From: Sphingobium sp. HWE2-09
GTDB lineage: Bacteria > Pseudomonadota > Alphaproteobacteria > Sphingomonadales > Sphingomonadaceae
Reading direction: 5' to 3'
Assembly (NCBI RefSeq): GCF_035989265.1
Contig: NZ_JAYKZX010000003.1
Coordinates: forward strand, 1,922,001-1,986,000
Length of the DNA: 64,000 nucleotides
Position 1 is the stretch's first letter; each line of letters starts with the position of its first letter. Of this stretch, positions 1-8,353 are shown one piece after another. The notes beneath the pieces are model-generated. The model was not told where the DNA came from and searched no databases. It saw nothing but the letters and a program-made list of their open reading frames with translations. A program made the translations under genes and the position numbers.

Positions 1-2212
1 GGTCGATGGATGCCGACAGTTTGAAGGTGCGCGGTGCGCCTTGGAGAAGATCAGGTCGGGAGCTGTCGAAGGCCGTCGCCCAATAGCGCTTGTTCGTGAT
101 GTTATCGACGCTGAACCGCAGCGTGAGCGGCTTGTCCGCCACCAGCGCGACGTAGCGAGCACCCGCATCGAACCGCGTCCAGCTCGGCAACTCGAGCGTG
201 TTATTATTGTTGGCGGGCTGGTCGCCGGTGTAGACGACGCGACCGGTCAGCGTAAGCGCTCGAATAAACGGAATGTCCCATTCGACATTGCCGTTCATCA
301 GATAGTCGGGGACACCCGAGACCTTGTTGCCCTCGTTAAGGCCGTTGGTCTGACGGCGGAGGCGAGCGTCGATGACAGATCCACCGGCAATGACGCGAAG
401 GCCGTCAACCGGCTCCGCCTGCACGCTTAGCTCGATGCCGCGGTTGCGCTGCAGGCCGGAGGCCACAAACCTTGCTGAATTGGCAGGCGGAGCAGGCACG
501 CGTTCCAGGATCTGCGTGGCGCGATCGGTCGTGAAGAACGACAGGCTTGCGGTCACCGAGTCAAAGGTGAGCTTGCCGCCGACCTCGTACTGCGTCGACT
601 TGTAGGGTTCGAGCGCCTCGCCCACGTTCACAATATTAAACCCGCCGCTCATCGCCGGGGCGATCGCACCCTGAACCAGTGCCTCGATGCGATTGGCGTA
701 GAGCGAGAGGCCGGCGACCGGCTTGACAACCAGTCCGACCACCGGCGTGACCGCATCCTTGCTGTACTCGGCGGAAAGTCCGCCAGCCGCGATGCCGCGG
801 TTCGGGATGGCGTTCGCCGCATAGGTCTTCACCGTGATCTGCTGCAGGCGCAGGCCGCCGGTCAGCAGGATGTGGTCATCAAGGAAGCCAACCGTGTCCG
901 ATGCGAACGTCGTCAGCAGTCGGATGCGCGAGATGGGGAACGGATCGGCCATGTTGCCCCCGCGCGACGTGACGGTCCCCGGCTCGGGGACGGTGACGGG
1001 ATCGTAGATGTTGTTCGTGCCGGACGAGATCGCATAGAACTCGAACGCGTTGCGGTTGACCAGCCAGTTCATCGTCCCACCGAAGTTGAACTCGTGCGTG
1101 ATGCCACCGGCGGCGAGCTTCACCCGAATGCCCGCCTGCAGCGCCTCGTTGTTGTCGGTGCGGGGAATGCGCGAGCCCGAGACGGAGGCGGCCCCAGTCG
1201 TGGCGTTCAGCAGCGAGAGCGTGCTGTAGTATCCGTCCTCGGATCCGTCACGCGCGCCGAAGGCCGCGTAGACCATCGTATTATCGGCCAGGTCATATTC
1301 CGCTCTGAACTGACCGTAGATGTCACGAAGGTCCGTAAAGTAGTAGGGCTGACCATAATTCGCGGCCGCCTTCGGCACTCTTGGGATCGCGGTGATCGCC
1401 GCGGGTAGCGTCAACTTTGGGCGAAGCTGGTTCACGCGGACCTTCTGATATGCGAGGTGGAGGGACAGGCGTAGCGGGCCGCTATCATAGTCGATCGCCC
1501 CACCAAGCAGATACGCGCTGCGGAACTCGTTATCGATCCCGACGTCGCCCCGGCGCGCAGCACCGTTGACCCGCACGCCCCATTCGCCATTCGCGCCGAA
1601 GCGACGACTGAAATCGAAGTTCCCACCGAAATGGGCGCTCGATGTGTAGTTGGCCGTCAGCCGGGTGAGCGGCTTCGCGCCTGCGCGCTTGGGCATGAGG
1701 TTTACGCTACCGCCAATTGCCGTCCCGCCCGGTGCCGCGCCGTTTAGAAACGCGCTAGATCCGTTCAGCACCTGCACCGATTCATAAAGCTCGGGCGCGA
1801 TCAGCTGCCGCGGGGTGATCCCGTAGAGACCATCGAAGCCGATATCGTCGCCCGCCAGCGCGAACCCGCGGATTACGAACTGTTCGGCCGCGTTGCCGAA
1901 CCCGTAGCTGGTGCGCACGGAGGGATCGTTGTCAAGCACCTGGCCGAGGGTTTGCGGCTGCTGATTGAGGATCAGCGCGCTGTTGTAGCTCTTGACAGCG
2001 AACGGCACGTCCTCGGCCTTCTTGTTTCCAAGGACACCGATACTCCCCCCGTGTGTCACGCCGGTCTGGTTCTCCCGCTGCGCGGTGACGATGATCTTGT
2101 CGGCGCTCTGCTCGGCACCTTGATCGGCATCCTGCGCCTGTGCCGGCATCGCCAATGCGATGGCCGACGCTTTAAGCGTCAGGCGAAGGGCGGTGCATAA
2201 GCGGGTCGTCAT
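1..2212 (-). CDS. TonB-dependent siderophore receptor (3' end cut by window)
   Basis: Outer-membrane TonB-dependent receptor for a ferric siderophore. Reading the minus strand from the ATG at 2212 gives a signal peptide ending in AMPAQAQDA. It is followed by a plug domain (KIIVTAQRE, then a segment with SVRTSYGFGN, FVIRGF and YGITPRQL) and a long beta-barrel with alternating aromatic strands. The frame is still open at base 1 with the text KLSASID, so only the last few residues, probably a terminal aromatic and the stop, are missing. It is the last gene of a minus-strand operon with the PepSY protein and a small membrane protein, an arrangement known for siderophore-iron uptake. The substrate cannot be told from sequence. 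A Fur-like box precedes the operon. Confidence 0.9.
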   Translation of the reverse strand, partial: MTTRLCTALRLTLKASAIALAMPAQAQDADQGAEQSADKIIVTAQRENQTGVTHGGSIGVLGNKKAEDVPFAVKSYNSALILNQQPQTLGQVLDNDPSVRTSYGFGNAAEQFVIRGFALAGDDIGFDGLYGITPRQLIAPELYESVQVLNGSSAFLNGAAPGGTAIGGSVNLMPKRAGAKPLTRLTANYTSSAHFGGNFDFSRRFGANGEWGVRVNGAARRGDVGIDNEFRSAYLLGGAIDYDSGPLRLSLHLAYQKVRVNQLRPKLTLPAAITAIPRVPKAAANYGQPYYFTDLRDIYGQFRAEYDLADNTMVYAAFGARDGSEDGYYSTLSLLNATTGAASVSGSRIPRTDNNEALQAGIRVKLAAGGITHEFNFGGTMNWLVNRNAFEFYAISSGTNNIYDPVTVPEPGTVTSRGGNMADPFPISRIRLLTTFASDTVGFLDDHILLTGGLRLQQITVKTYAANAIPNRGIAAGGLSAEYSKDAVTPVVGLVVKPVAGLSLYANRIEALVQGAIAPAMSGGFNIVNVGEALEPYKSTQYEVGGKLTFDSVTASLSFFTTDRATQILERVPAPPANSARFVASGLQRNRGIELSVQAEPVDGLRVIAGGSVIDARLRRQTNGLNEGNKVSGVPDYLMNGNVEWDIPFIRALTLTGRVVYTGDQPANNNNTLELPSWTRFDAGARYVALVADKPLTLRFSVDNITNKRYWATAFDSSRPDLLQGAPRTFKLSASID

Positions 2213-2256
2213 CAATTCAATCCCCCATTGGCGCGGCTGTCCCGCGCGCAGGTCTT

Positions 2257-2439
2257 TTAGGAACGGCGGGCCTTCATCGCCCAAGCCACAGTGAGGACGG
2301 GCACGGCTAGGCCCGCCCATGAAAGCACATCCCGCCATCCGTCGCCGGTCAGCGCAGCGACCAGCGCCACAGCGCTCAGGAAACCGATCGCCATCGGCCC
2401 TGCGAAGATCGCAGTCAGACCTTGCGGTGATCGCTTCAT
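2257..2439 (-). CDS. small two-helix membrane protein of the iron-uptake operon
   Basis: Sixty-residue protein starting MKRSPQGLTAIFAGP with two hydrophobic segments (about residues 9-30 and 38-54) and a basic tail (MKARRS). Its ATG overlaps the stop of the upstream PepSY gene in an ATGA arrangement, which fixes the start and implies translational coupling. Small proteins like this often sit between PepSY proteins and TonB receptors in sphingomonads; their function is not known. I do not assign one beyond likely inner-membrane location. Confidence 0.75.
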   Translation of the reverse strand: MKRSPQGLTAIFAGPMAIGFLSAVALVAALTGDGWRDVLSWAGLAVPVLTVAWAMKARRS

Positions 2440-3617
2440 CCAGCGGGCGCCGAGATACCGCCGGTCTCCACCTCGCGCACGTGCGCAGCGGGCGAGGCTC
2501 CGCGCTTCCCGAGCCACAGGTAGAGGCCCGAAACGAGTATCACGATCGTGATAAGGTCCAGCGCGGCCCACAGGATCTTGAGCGGCAGGCCGCCATAATC
2601 GCCGAAGTGCAGCGGACGGGAGAGGGAGAGCGACTTGTTATACCAGGGCATTGTGCGCGCAGCCGTGAAAGTGCCGGTCTCGGCGTCAATCAGCGCGGGC
2701 GTCAGCAGGCGTTCGGTCAGCGGCGTGTCGCCCTGAAAGAACACGGCGTAGTGGTGGTTCGAACTGAAGCTGCCACCCGGGAAACCGATGAACTGGGGGT
2801 TATTGCCCGGAAGCGCCTTGCGCGCCTCGGCCATCGCACTGTCCAGTGATCCATAGCGCGATGGAGGGAGTGCCCCCTTGCCGGCATATTCCCGCGTCAG
2901 CGCGGCAAGCTCGTTGCGGCGCCACAGCTGGTTGATGGGCTTCTCGAGCGTGTTGATGACGCCGGTGACTCCGACGACGACCATCCATGCCACCGCCACG
3001 ATGCCCAGCAGGTTGTGATAGTCGATCCACTTCAGCCGGGTGCTACGCGACGTGCGGATCGTGCCGAACGCGAGCTTGCGCATGAACGGGGCGTAGAGGA
3101 CCACGCCCGATACGATCGCGGCGATAAACAGAAGGCCCATGCCGCCGAGGAACAGTTCGCCCGGCAGGCCGAGGAACATGTCCGTGTGCAGCTCGAGAAG
3201 GAAGTGCATCACGCCCTCCTCGTCCTCCTGACCGATCCGGCGGCCGGTCGAGCGATCAAAAACCTGGATGGTCATCTCAGCGCCCGGCGAGTTCGGCTGC
3301 GGACCCGTCGTGATCGTCATCGAGGGCTGGTCGTTATCGAATGCCATGAATAGCGGGACCTCACCCGGGCGCGCCGCCAAAGCCTTCTCCATCATCTGGT
3401 CGAGCGGCACCAGACCCGGGCTGTTGCTCGACGAACCCACACCCGGCATCCCGAACTGCATGGTCTCGCCGGTCAAGCGATCAATCTCGTCGTGAAATAT
3501 CAGCGGTAGCCCGGTGATACAGAGCATCAGCAGGAACAGGGTGCAGACAAGGCTGGACCATTTGTGGACTAGGAACCATCCACGGATTGTTGGGCTCTTC
3601 ATGGACGAGAGTGCCAT
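2436..3617 (-). CDS. PepSY-associated TM domain protein (iron-uptake type)
   Basis: Inner-membrane protein of the PepSY-associated TM helix family. These proteins accompany siderophore receptors and are thought to act in ferric-siderophore reduction or handling at the inner membrane. It has an N-terminal helix (WSSLVCTLFLLMLCITGLPLIF), a long periplasmic part, paired central helices (about residues 170-230, including WIDYHNLLGIVAVAWMVVVG), and a C-terminal helix near residues 345-370 followed by a soluble tail. The start could be 3617 or the ATG five codons later at 3602. The Fur-like box ends only 6 bp before 3617 and no Shine-Dalgarno is visible for either, so a leaderless or very short leader is possible. 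First gene of the operon. Confidence 0.88.
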   Translation of the reverse strand: MALSSMKSPTIRGWFLVHKWSSLVCTLFLLMLCITGLPLIFHDEIDRLTGETMQFGMPGVGSSSNSPGLVPLDQMMEKALAARPGEVPLFMAFDNDQPSMTITTGPQPNSPGAEMTIQVFDRSTGRRIGQEDEEGVMHFLLELHTDMFLGLPGELFLGGMGLLFIAAIVSGVVLYAPFMRKLAFGTIRTSRSTRLKWIDYHNLLGIVAVAWMVVVGVTGVINTLEKPINQLWRRNELAALTREYAGKGALPPSRYGSLDSAMAEARKALPGNNPQFIGFPGGSFSSNHHYAVFFQGDTPLTERLLTPALIDAETGTFTAARTMPWYNKSLSLSRPLHFGDYGGLPLKILWAALDLITIVILVSGLYLWLGKRGASPAAHVREVETGGISAPAG

Positions 3618-3622
3618 TTATA

Positions 3623-3637
3623 TGCTACTAATTCGCA
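3623..3637 (-). promoter_or_regulatory. Fur-box-like operator
   Basis: On the minus strand this reads TGCGAATTAGTAGCA, a 7-1-7 imperfect inverted repeat close to the alphaproteobacterial Fur pattern TGCGAAT-N-ATTCGCA (two mismatches in the right arm). It lies directly upstream of the iron-uptake operon, where a Fur site would be expected. Assignment is by eye only. Confidence 0.5.
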
Positions 3638-4150
3638 ATTGCTGACTAGTCGATCTGGATTGCCGGTGTCAATCGGGGGACAGGCGGATCTATCAGACAC
3701 CGCCTGACACTTTAGGGGGGGCGATGATGGCGGCGAATGTGCTCGAAATCGAGCGCGCAGCACCATGCCCATCTCGCCTAATCAGCCCGTCGACGGACTC
3801 GTTGCTCAGTCTTGCTGATGTGCGCCCTTTTCGGTTTCACTGTTGATATGCAGAACGTGCCACTCTCGCGCAGCATCGACATTTCCCAAGCAACGGTACG
3901 CATGTGGGGGAAAGGTCCGGGCCGATGTTCACCTGAGACATCCGTTGCCAGTCGATCGGCTGCTTGCGTGTATTCCCGCACGGGGGTTGCGGACTGTGAG
4001 CATTTCCGCTCAGTATCGGCGAGTTGCAATGCAACCTGTCAGTCACGGACAACCGAATAATACCTCTCAACCCATCGAGAGTCACCGTGACGATCCCTGG
4101 ACTTGCCTCAAGCTAGCTATGCAAAGGGCATCATCGCAACGCCGCATCAA
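3638..4150. other. intergenic stretch with no recognisable gene
   Basis: About 510 bases between the divergent start of the iron operon and the convergent-side end of the first SRAP gene. Several 80-100 codon open frames overlap each other on both strands here. None has a ribosome binding site, a family resemblance or a plausible protein composition. I see nothing definite in it. Confidence 0.5.
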
Positions 4151-4669
4151 CTAAAGCGCGAAGCTCGATTGTCGCGGCAAGGTCAGTATCTCTTCCACCA
4201 GAAATGTGCCGAACGGCGGCGTTACGATTAGTTCATCCTCCGGCACAGCATGACTCAACCACTTCTGCACATCCCGCCGTTCGATCACCGCCCCATGCCG
4301 CGCTTGGTAACGGATGATCTCGGGATTGGCATCGACCGTGATGATCCGGTAGCTGACCGGCCAGTCCCCCATGGCCGGCTCCCAAATCGCGGCGAGGTAG
4401 AAGAAGTTGCCATCCTCACGAAACGCGCGAAACTTCTTATCGCCATTACGGATGTGGAACTCAGAGGCTGCGACGAGACAGCGGTTTGTTGGAAAGCGCT
4501 TCCCTTCCGCCCGGATAAATTCATAGCTCACGCCATCGCTGAAGTGGGGATTGGAACCCCAGGCCGCCTCGATCATCTCGATCTCTTGTGGATCATCTGG
4601 ATTGCGCCGAATGATGGCACGGCGGCTTGCAACGGCGTCCATGTCGAAGGGTATGGCTTTCGAGTCCAT
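4151..4669 (-). CDS. SRAP-family protein lacking the catalytic residues
   Basis: Protein of 172 residues of the SOS response-associated peptidase (SRAP/YedK/HMCES) fold. Recognisable segments are NRCLVAASEFHIRNG (about residues 62-76), FYLAAIWEP, YRIITVDANPEI and the C-terminal VEEILTLPRQ. Active SRAP proteins use Cys2 to crosslink abasic sites in single-stranded DNA, helped by Asn, Glu and His. Hand alignment with the neighbouring paralogue (4708-5337) shows none of these: the start is MDSKAI without Cys2, Asn79 aligns with Phe51, Glu100 with Ile73, and the HH pair with QA. It may therefore bind DNA without crosslinking or have another role. The start at 4669 was chosen because a LexA box (4675-4689) lies just upstream. 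It is divergent from the intact paralogue. Confidence 0.8.
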   Translation of the reverse strand: MDSKAIPFDMDAVASRRAIIRRNPDDPQEIEMIEAAWGSNPHFSDGVSYEFIRAEGKRFPTNRCLVAASEFHIRNGDKKFRAFREDGNFFYLAAIWEPAMGDWPVSYRIITVDANPEIIRYQARHGAVIERRDVQKWLSHAVPEDELIVTPPFGTFLVEEILTLPRQSSFAL

Positions 4670-4674
4670 GGCGC

Positions 4675-4689
4675 GAACATACAGGGAAC
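4675..4689. promoter_or_regulatory. LexA (SOS) box between divergent SRAP genes
   Basis: GAACATACAGGGAAC matches the alphaproteobacterial LexA operator, a direct repeat GAAC-N7-GAAC (GTTC-N7-GTTC on the other strand). It sits in the 38-bp gap between the two divergent SRAP genes and could repress both promoters. The same pattern recurs before imuA at 5821. Confidence 0.85.
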
Positions 4690-4707
4690 GATCGGCAGGA
4701 GCAATCG

Positions 4708-5337
4708 ATGTGCAATGACTACCGGCTGCTGGTCGATCTGGCATCGATCGTCGAGGACTTCGATAACCTGTCGATCAAGATCACAATGCCCGAAGGGGCG
4801 CCCAATGTGCCCGCGCGCGAAGATATCCGCATCACCGACATGGCGCCAATCGTTCGCGCTGTCGAAGGAGCGCCTCGTGCGGCGGAACTCGTCAACCGCC
4901 GCTGGAGCTGGCCAAGCCCCAAGGGCAAGCCGGTCTACAATTTCCGCAGCGAGGGCCGGCAGTTTGAATCGCATCGGTGTTTGATCCTAGCAGATGGCTT
5001 TTACGAGTTCACCGATCCTTCCGAGCCCAAACAGAAGCGGCTCAATAAATGGCTCTTCACCATGGCTGGCCATCCATGGTTCTGCATCGCCGGCATCTGG
5101 CGCATCTGGCGCAAGAGCGCGGTGGGTGAAGCCTTCACCATGCTGACCATGGACGCCGGGCCCGACGTTGCCCCCTATCACCACCGCCAGATTGTTCCGC
5201 TGACCCGCGACCAGTGGGCTGACTGGCTCGATCCAACGGTGCCGGCCGCCCAGGTGCTGCGCTGGCTTCCGCAGGGAAGCCTGCCGGTGACCCAGGTCTA
5301 TGGAGCCCCGCCAGCGCAGGGAGCGCTTGTCCTGTGA
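4708..5337 (+). CDS. SOS response-associated peptidase family protein (SRAP/YedK)
   Basis: SRAP-family protein of 209 residues that would protect abasic sites in single-stranded DNA by forming a DNA-protein crosslink through Cys2. The ATG at 4708 follows AGGAG and gives the required N-terminus MCNDYRLL, with Cys2 exposed after removal of Met. Other catalytic positions are present: Asn79 (YNFRSE), Glu100 (RCLILADGFYEF) and His158/His159 (YHHRQIVPL). A LexA box lies just upstream at 4675-4689, so SOS induction is expected. It is followed with a 4-bp overlap by the DUF1810 gene. A degenerate paralogue is divergent on the other side of the box. Confidence 0.92.
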   Translation: MCNDYRLLVDLASIVEDFDNLSIKITMPEGAPNVPAREDIRITDMAPIVRAVEGAPRAAELVNRRWSWPSPKGKPVYNFRSEGRQFESHRCLILADGFYEFTDPSEPKQKRLNKWLFTMAGHPWFCIAGIWRIWRKSAVGEAFTMLTMDAGPDVAPYHHRQIVPLTRDQWADWLDPTVPAAQVLRWLPQGSLPVTQVYGAPPAQGALVL

Positions 5338-5771
5338 GAGCGCATGATCTCGCCCGCTTTGTCGATGCGCAGTCCGACAGCTACGACACCGCCCTGGCTG
5401 AAATTCGCTCAGGCCAGAAGCGCTCGCACTGGATGTGGTTCATCTTCCCGCAGCTGCGCGGCCTCGGCCACAGCGCGATGGCGCAGCATTATGGCATCGC
5501 CTCGCTCGATGAGGCCCGGACTTATCTATCCCACCCGGTGCTTGGCCCCCGCTACCGCACCTGCATCGAGGCCGTCGACGCGCTCGGCACGGATGATCCT
5601 GTCGCCGTTTTCGGCACAACCGACGCCATGAAGCTGCGTTCGTCCCTCACCCTGTTCGAGGCAGCGGAGCCATCGCAGCTAATCGACAATGTGCTGCACC
5701 GTTTCTTCAACGGCGGGCGAGACGCCGCGACTCAGCAGATGCTGTCGGCGTCCAAAAACGCAACAGTTTGA
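5334..5771 (+). CDS. DUF1810 family protein
   Basis: Protein of 145 residues with the DUF1810 signature: FVDAQSDSYDTALAEIRSG followed by KRSHWMWFIFPQLRGLG, then SLDEARTYLSHPVLGPRY, and DAMKLRSSLTLFEAA near the C-terminus. Biochemical function is unknown. The GTG start overlaps the SRAP stop (GTGA), so it is translationally coupled and probably SOS-regulated with that gene. The second LexA box follows 50 bp after its stop. Confidence 0.88.
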   Translation: MRAHDLARFVDAQSDSYDTALAEIRSGQKRSHWMWFIFPQLRGLGHSAMAQHYGIASLDEARTYLSHPVLGPRYRTCIEAVDALGTDDPVAVFGTTDAMKLRSSLTLFEAAEPSQLIDNVLHRFFNGGRDAATQQMLSASKNATV

Positions 5772-5820
5772 AGTGGAACATCGGCAAAATTGTCGCCTTG
5801 ACGAACCTCGGTTGTGTAAG

Positions 5821-5835
5821 GAACATAAAGGGAAC
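5821..5835. promoter_or_regulatory. LexA (SOS) box upstream of imuA
   Basis: GAACATAAAGGGAAC, again GAAC-N7-GAAC, 18 bp before the imuA start codon. The imuA-imuB-dnaE2 cassette is a known LexA target in alphaproteobacteria, and the near-identity to the box at 4675 supports the call. Confidence 0.9.
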
Positions 5836-5853
5836 ATTTGAGTCGATGTTCCC

Positions 5854-6630
5854 ATGTCCGTTCGTTCGCCCCTTCCCGCCTCGTCGGCGGCCGATCCCGT
5901 TGCAAAGCTGCGTGAAGCGGTCATGCGGACGCGTGGCCAATCGACGCTAAGCCTGCCCTTCGGCATTGAGCTCATGGACGAAAGGCTGGCCAGCGGGGGC
6001 GTTGACGGCGCTGGTCTTCATGAGTTTGCCGCCGCCTCATCCAGTCTCAATGACGACGCCGCCGCCACGCTCTTTCTCGCCGGCATAGCCGCGCGGTTCG
6101 CGGCAGATGCTGGCCAGACCGTCTGCTGGGCGATGACGGCCTTCGATCTCTATGCGCCCGGGCTGGAACAGGTCGGTCTTGGACCGGATAAGCTGCTCTA
6201 CGCGCAGGGCCGCAAGGATGTAGACATCCTTGCGATCGCAGAGGATGCGTTGCGCGATGGATCGCTTGCCTGCGTGATAGCGGAGGTGAAGTCTGCCGAC
6301 ATGACTGCGACCCGGCGGCTGCAGCTGGCCGCTTCGGACGGTCAGACACCCATCCTCCTCTACCGTCGCCATCGGTCGCGCGATCGTTGCCCCCTCGCCT
6401 CGCCCTCCTCCGCCATGACGCGGTGGCGCATAGGCTGCGCGCCATCGGAGCGACTGCCCTGGCCAGGCGTCGGTCGCGCCCGCTGGCAGGTCGCGCTTGT
6501 CCGCCAGCGCAATGGCGATCCCTTTTCCCTCGAACTGGAGGCGTGCGATGCCAAGGGTCGCCTCGCTCTTCCTGCCCCATCTCGCGATCGAGCGGCTGCG
6601 CAGGACGGCGCCATCAACCGCGCTGCCTAA
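5854..6630 (+). CDS. imuA: ImuA, SOS mutagenesis accessory protein
   Basis: RecA/SulA-like accessory protein of the ImuA-ImuB-DnaE2 mutasome, 258 residues. Family features are KLREAVMRTRGQSTLSLPFG near the N-terminus, GLHEFAAASSSLNDDAAATLFLAGIAARF (about residues 53-82), VCWAMTAFDLYAPGLEQVGL and the C-terminal segment [30 protein letters not shown]. It precedes imuB, which begins inside its last 83 bases. A LexA box 18 bp upstream implies damage induction. It helps the translesion polymerase during mutagenic bypass. Confidence 0.92.
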   Translation: MSVRSPLPASSAADPVAKLREAVMRTRGQSTLSLPFGIELMDERLASGGVDGAGLHEFAAASSSLNDDAAATLFLAGIAARFAADAGQTVCWAMTAFDLYAPGLEQVGLGPDKLLYAQGRKDVDILAIAEDALRDGSLACVIAEVKSADMTATRRLQLAASDGQTPILLYRRHRSRDRCPLASPSSAMTRWRIGCAPSERLPWPGVGRARWQVALVRQRNGDPFSLELEACDAKGRLALPAPSRDRAAAQDGAINRAA

Positions 6631-8353
6631 CGCAGGGCCCCGGCCGCGCTTTGCGGAAGCTGTAGATGACAATCCGGGCGCATGCTCCGTGCCACGGGGC
6701 GGTGGATGGCGGCCAGGCGCGCGATGGGCGCGGGACGGGGCGATCAGTGGTCGCTTGTCGCAGGCAGCGATCGACGCGCTGCCTGCGCATCAGCGACCGA
6801 CCATGCGCGAGATGGGACGACGCAGCGAGCATGCCGAACATCCCTTCAAGGCGATGCCGTCCGACGAAGTGGGTAGCGCGACGTCCGCGCCGCAGCTCAG
6901 CTGGGCAACGCTTTGGGGACGCCCCACCGTGCTCGTTCTGCGGACAGGGCAGCGCGATGTCATCACCGCTGCCTGCCCGGTGGCGCTCGACCTTGGCCTG
7001 CGCCCCGGCATGGTCGCGGCGCATGCCCGCGCGCTGGTAGCCGATCTCGATGTCAGAGACGCCGACCCGGACGCAGATCACGCGCTGCTTGATCGGCTGG
7101 CGCTTCATGCTGCGCGGCATTGGACACCCACTGCAAGCGTATCGGGTAAGGATGGCCTCTGGCTTGACCTTACCGGCACCACCCACCTGTTCGGCGGCGA
7201 AGAGCGCTTCTGCCGTCGGCTGCTCGCATTTCTCAAGCGCCTCGGCCTGACCGGTCGCATCGCGATTGCCGCCACGCCCGGTGCTGCTCATGCACTGGCG
7301 CGGTTTGGCACTAGCGATAGCATGCTGCTTGCGTCTGGCCAGGAAGCGCAAGCTCTCGCAGATCTGCCGCTCGGCGCGCTCCGCCTCGAACCAGAGGCAC
7401 TGGCCTCGGCGGCCCGGTTCGGCATCGAACGCATCGCCGATCTCTACCCCATGCCGCGTGGGCCACTTGCCCGTCGGCTCGGGCTCAGGACAGTCGAGCG
7501 GCTGGATCAGGCGCGAGGGCTGATGGCTGAACCGATCGTCCCTGTCGTGCCAACGGAAGCACCGCTCGTGACGCGTCATCTGCTCGAGCCCATCGGCACT
7601 CCCGAAAGCATCGCGCAGGTCATCTCCGACCTTGTCGACGATCTGGTGGCCGTGCTCCTCGAGCGTGGAGTTGGCGCGCGCATGGTCCTGCTCACAGCGG
7701 TGCGGGTGGATGGCGAGCCCCAGCGCCTGATGGTCGGCGCTTCACGTGCAACGCGCGATTCCAGGCACTTGAAGCGCATGTTCGGGCTCAGGCTTGCGCA
7801 ACTCGAGCCTGGCCTCGGCATCGAAACGATGCATCTGGCCGTGCCCCATCACGAACCACTTGGTGCCGAAACCATGGGCGCGCTGCTCGAAACATCGCGC
7901 AAGGGGCGCGATCTTGCGCCGCTTGTCGACCAGCTGAGCGCGCGCGCCGGGGAAGCTGCATTGTTTCGTCTGACCGCCCATGAAAGCGATGTGCCCGAAC
8001 GCGCCGCCAGGCGCATAAAACCGCTGTTGACGCCAACAGGCTGGCCGCGATGGAAACGCCCCGTGCGCTTGCTGCGCCGACCCGAACTTCTGTCCAATGT
8101 CGTCGCACTGATGCCCGACCACCCGCCGCGCCGGTTTACCTGGCGGCGGCAGGATTATCACGTCGTGGCGGGCGACGGCCCCGAGCGCATTCATGGCGAG
8201 TGGTGGCGCGCCGATGTCGAGAAATGGGCGGTGCGGGACTATTTCCGGGTTGAGGCACAGGGGGGCGAGCGCTTCTGGCTGTTCCGACGCGGCGACGGCG
8301 TCGATCCCGACACTGGTGACTTAAGCTGGCACCTGCACGGGTTGTTCGGATGA
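6548..8353 (+). CDS. imuB: ImuB, Y-family polymerase-like mutasome subunit
   Basis: Y-family DNA polymerase homologue of the ImuB type, about 601 residues from the ATG at 6548 ([19 protein letters not shown]), which is the usual ImuB N-terminus; the frame extends upstream but is not expected to be used. [21 protein letters not shown] is the family's counterpart of the polymerase active-site region and lacks the paired acidic residues of active Y-family enzymes. ImuB therefore serves as an adaptor joining DnaE2 and the beta clamp. It overlaps imuA by 83 bases and dnaE2 by the ATGA at 8350. SOS-regulated with the cassette. Confidence 0.92.
   Translation: MPRVASLFLPHLAIERLRRTAPSTALPNAGPRPRFAEAVDDNPGACSVPRGGGWRPGARWARDGAISGRLSQAAIDALPAHQRPTMREMGRRSEHAEHPFKAMPSDEVGSATSAPQLSWATLWGRPTVLVLRTGQRDVITAACPVALDLGLRPGMVAAHARALVADLDVRDADPDADHALLDRLALHAARHWTPTASVSGKDGLWLDLTGTTHLFGGEERFCRRLLAFLKRLGLTGRIAIAATPGAAHALARFGTSDSMLLASGQEAQALADLPLGALRLEPEALASAARFGIERIADLYPMPRGPLARRLGLRTVERLDQARGLMAEPIVPVVPTEAPLVTRHLLEPIGTPESIAQVISDLVDDLVAVLLERGVGARMVLLTAVRVDGEPQRLMVGASRATRDSRHLKRMFGLRLAQLEPGLGIETMHLAVPHHEPLGAETMGALLETSRKGRDLAPLVDQLSARAGEAALFRLTAHESDVPERAARRIKPLLTPTGWPRWKRPVRLLRRPELLSNVVALMPDHPPRRFTWRRQDYHVVAGDGPERIHGEWWRADVEKWAVRDYFRVEAQGGERFWLFRRGDGVDPDTGDLSWHLHGLFG

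Noticed and set aside
872..1408. 178-codon plus-strand frame near the window start
   Set aside because: Antisense to the TonB-dependent receptor, whose frame is clear on the minus strand.
3778..4154. Cluster of overlapping 80-100 codon frames on both strands
   Set aside because: Mutually overlapping, no RBS, no family resemblance; treated as non-coding.
6614..7579. 321-codon minus-strand frame
   Set aside because: Antisense to imuB; composition typical of a shadow frame.
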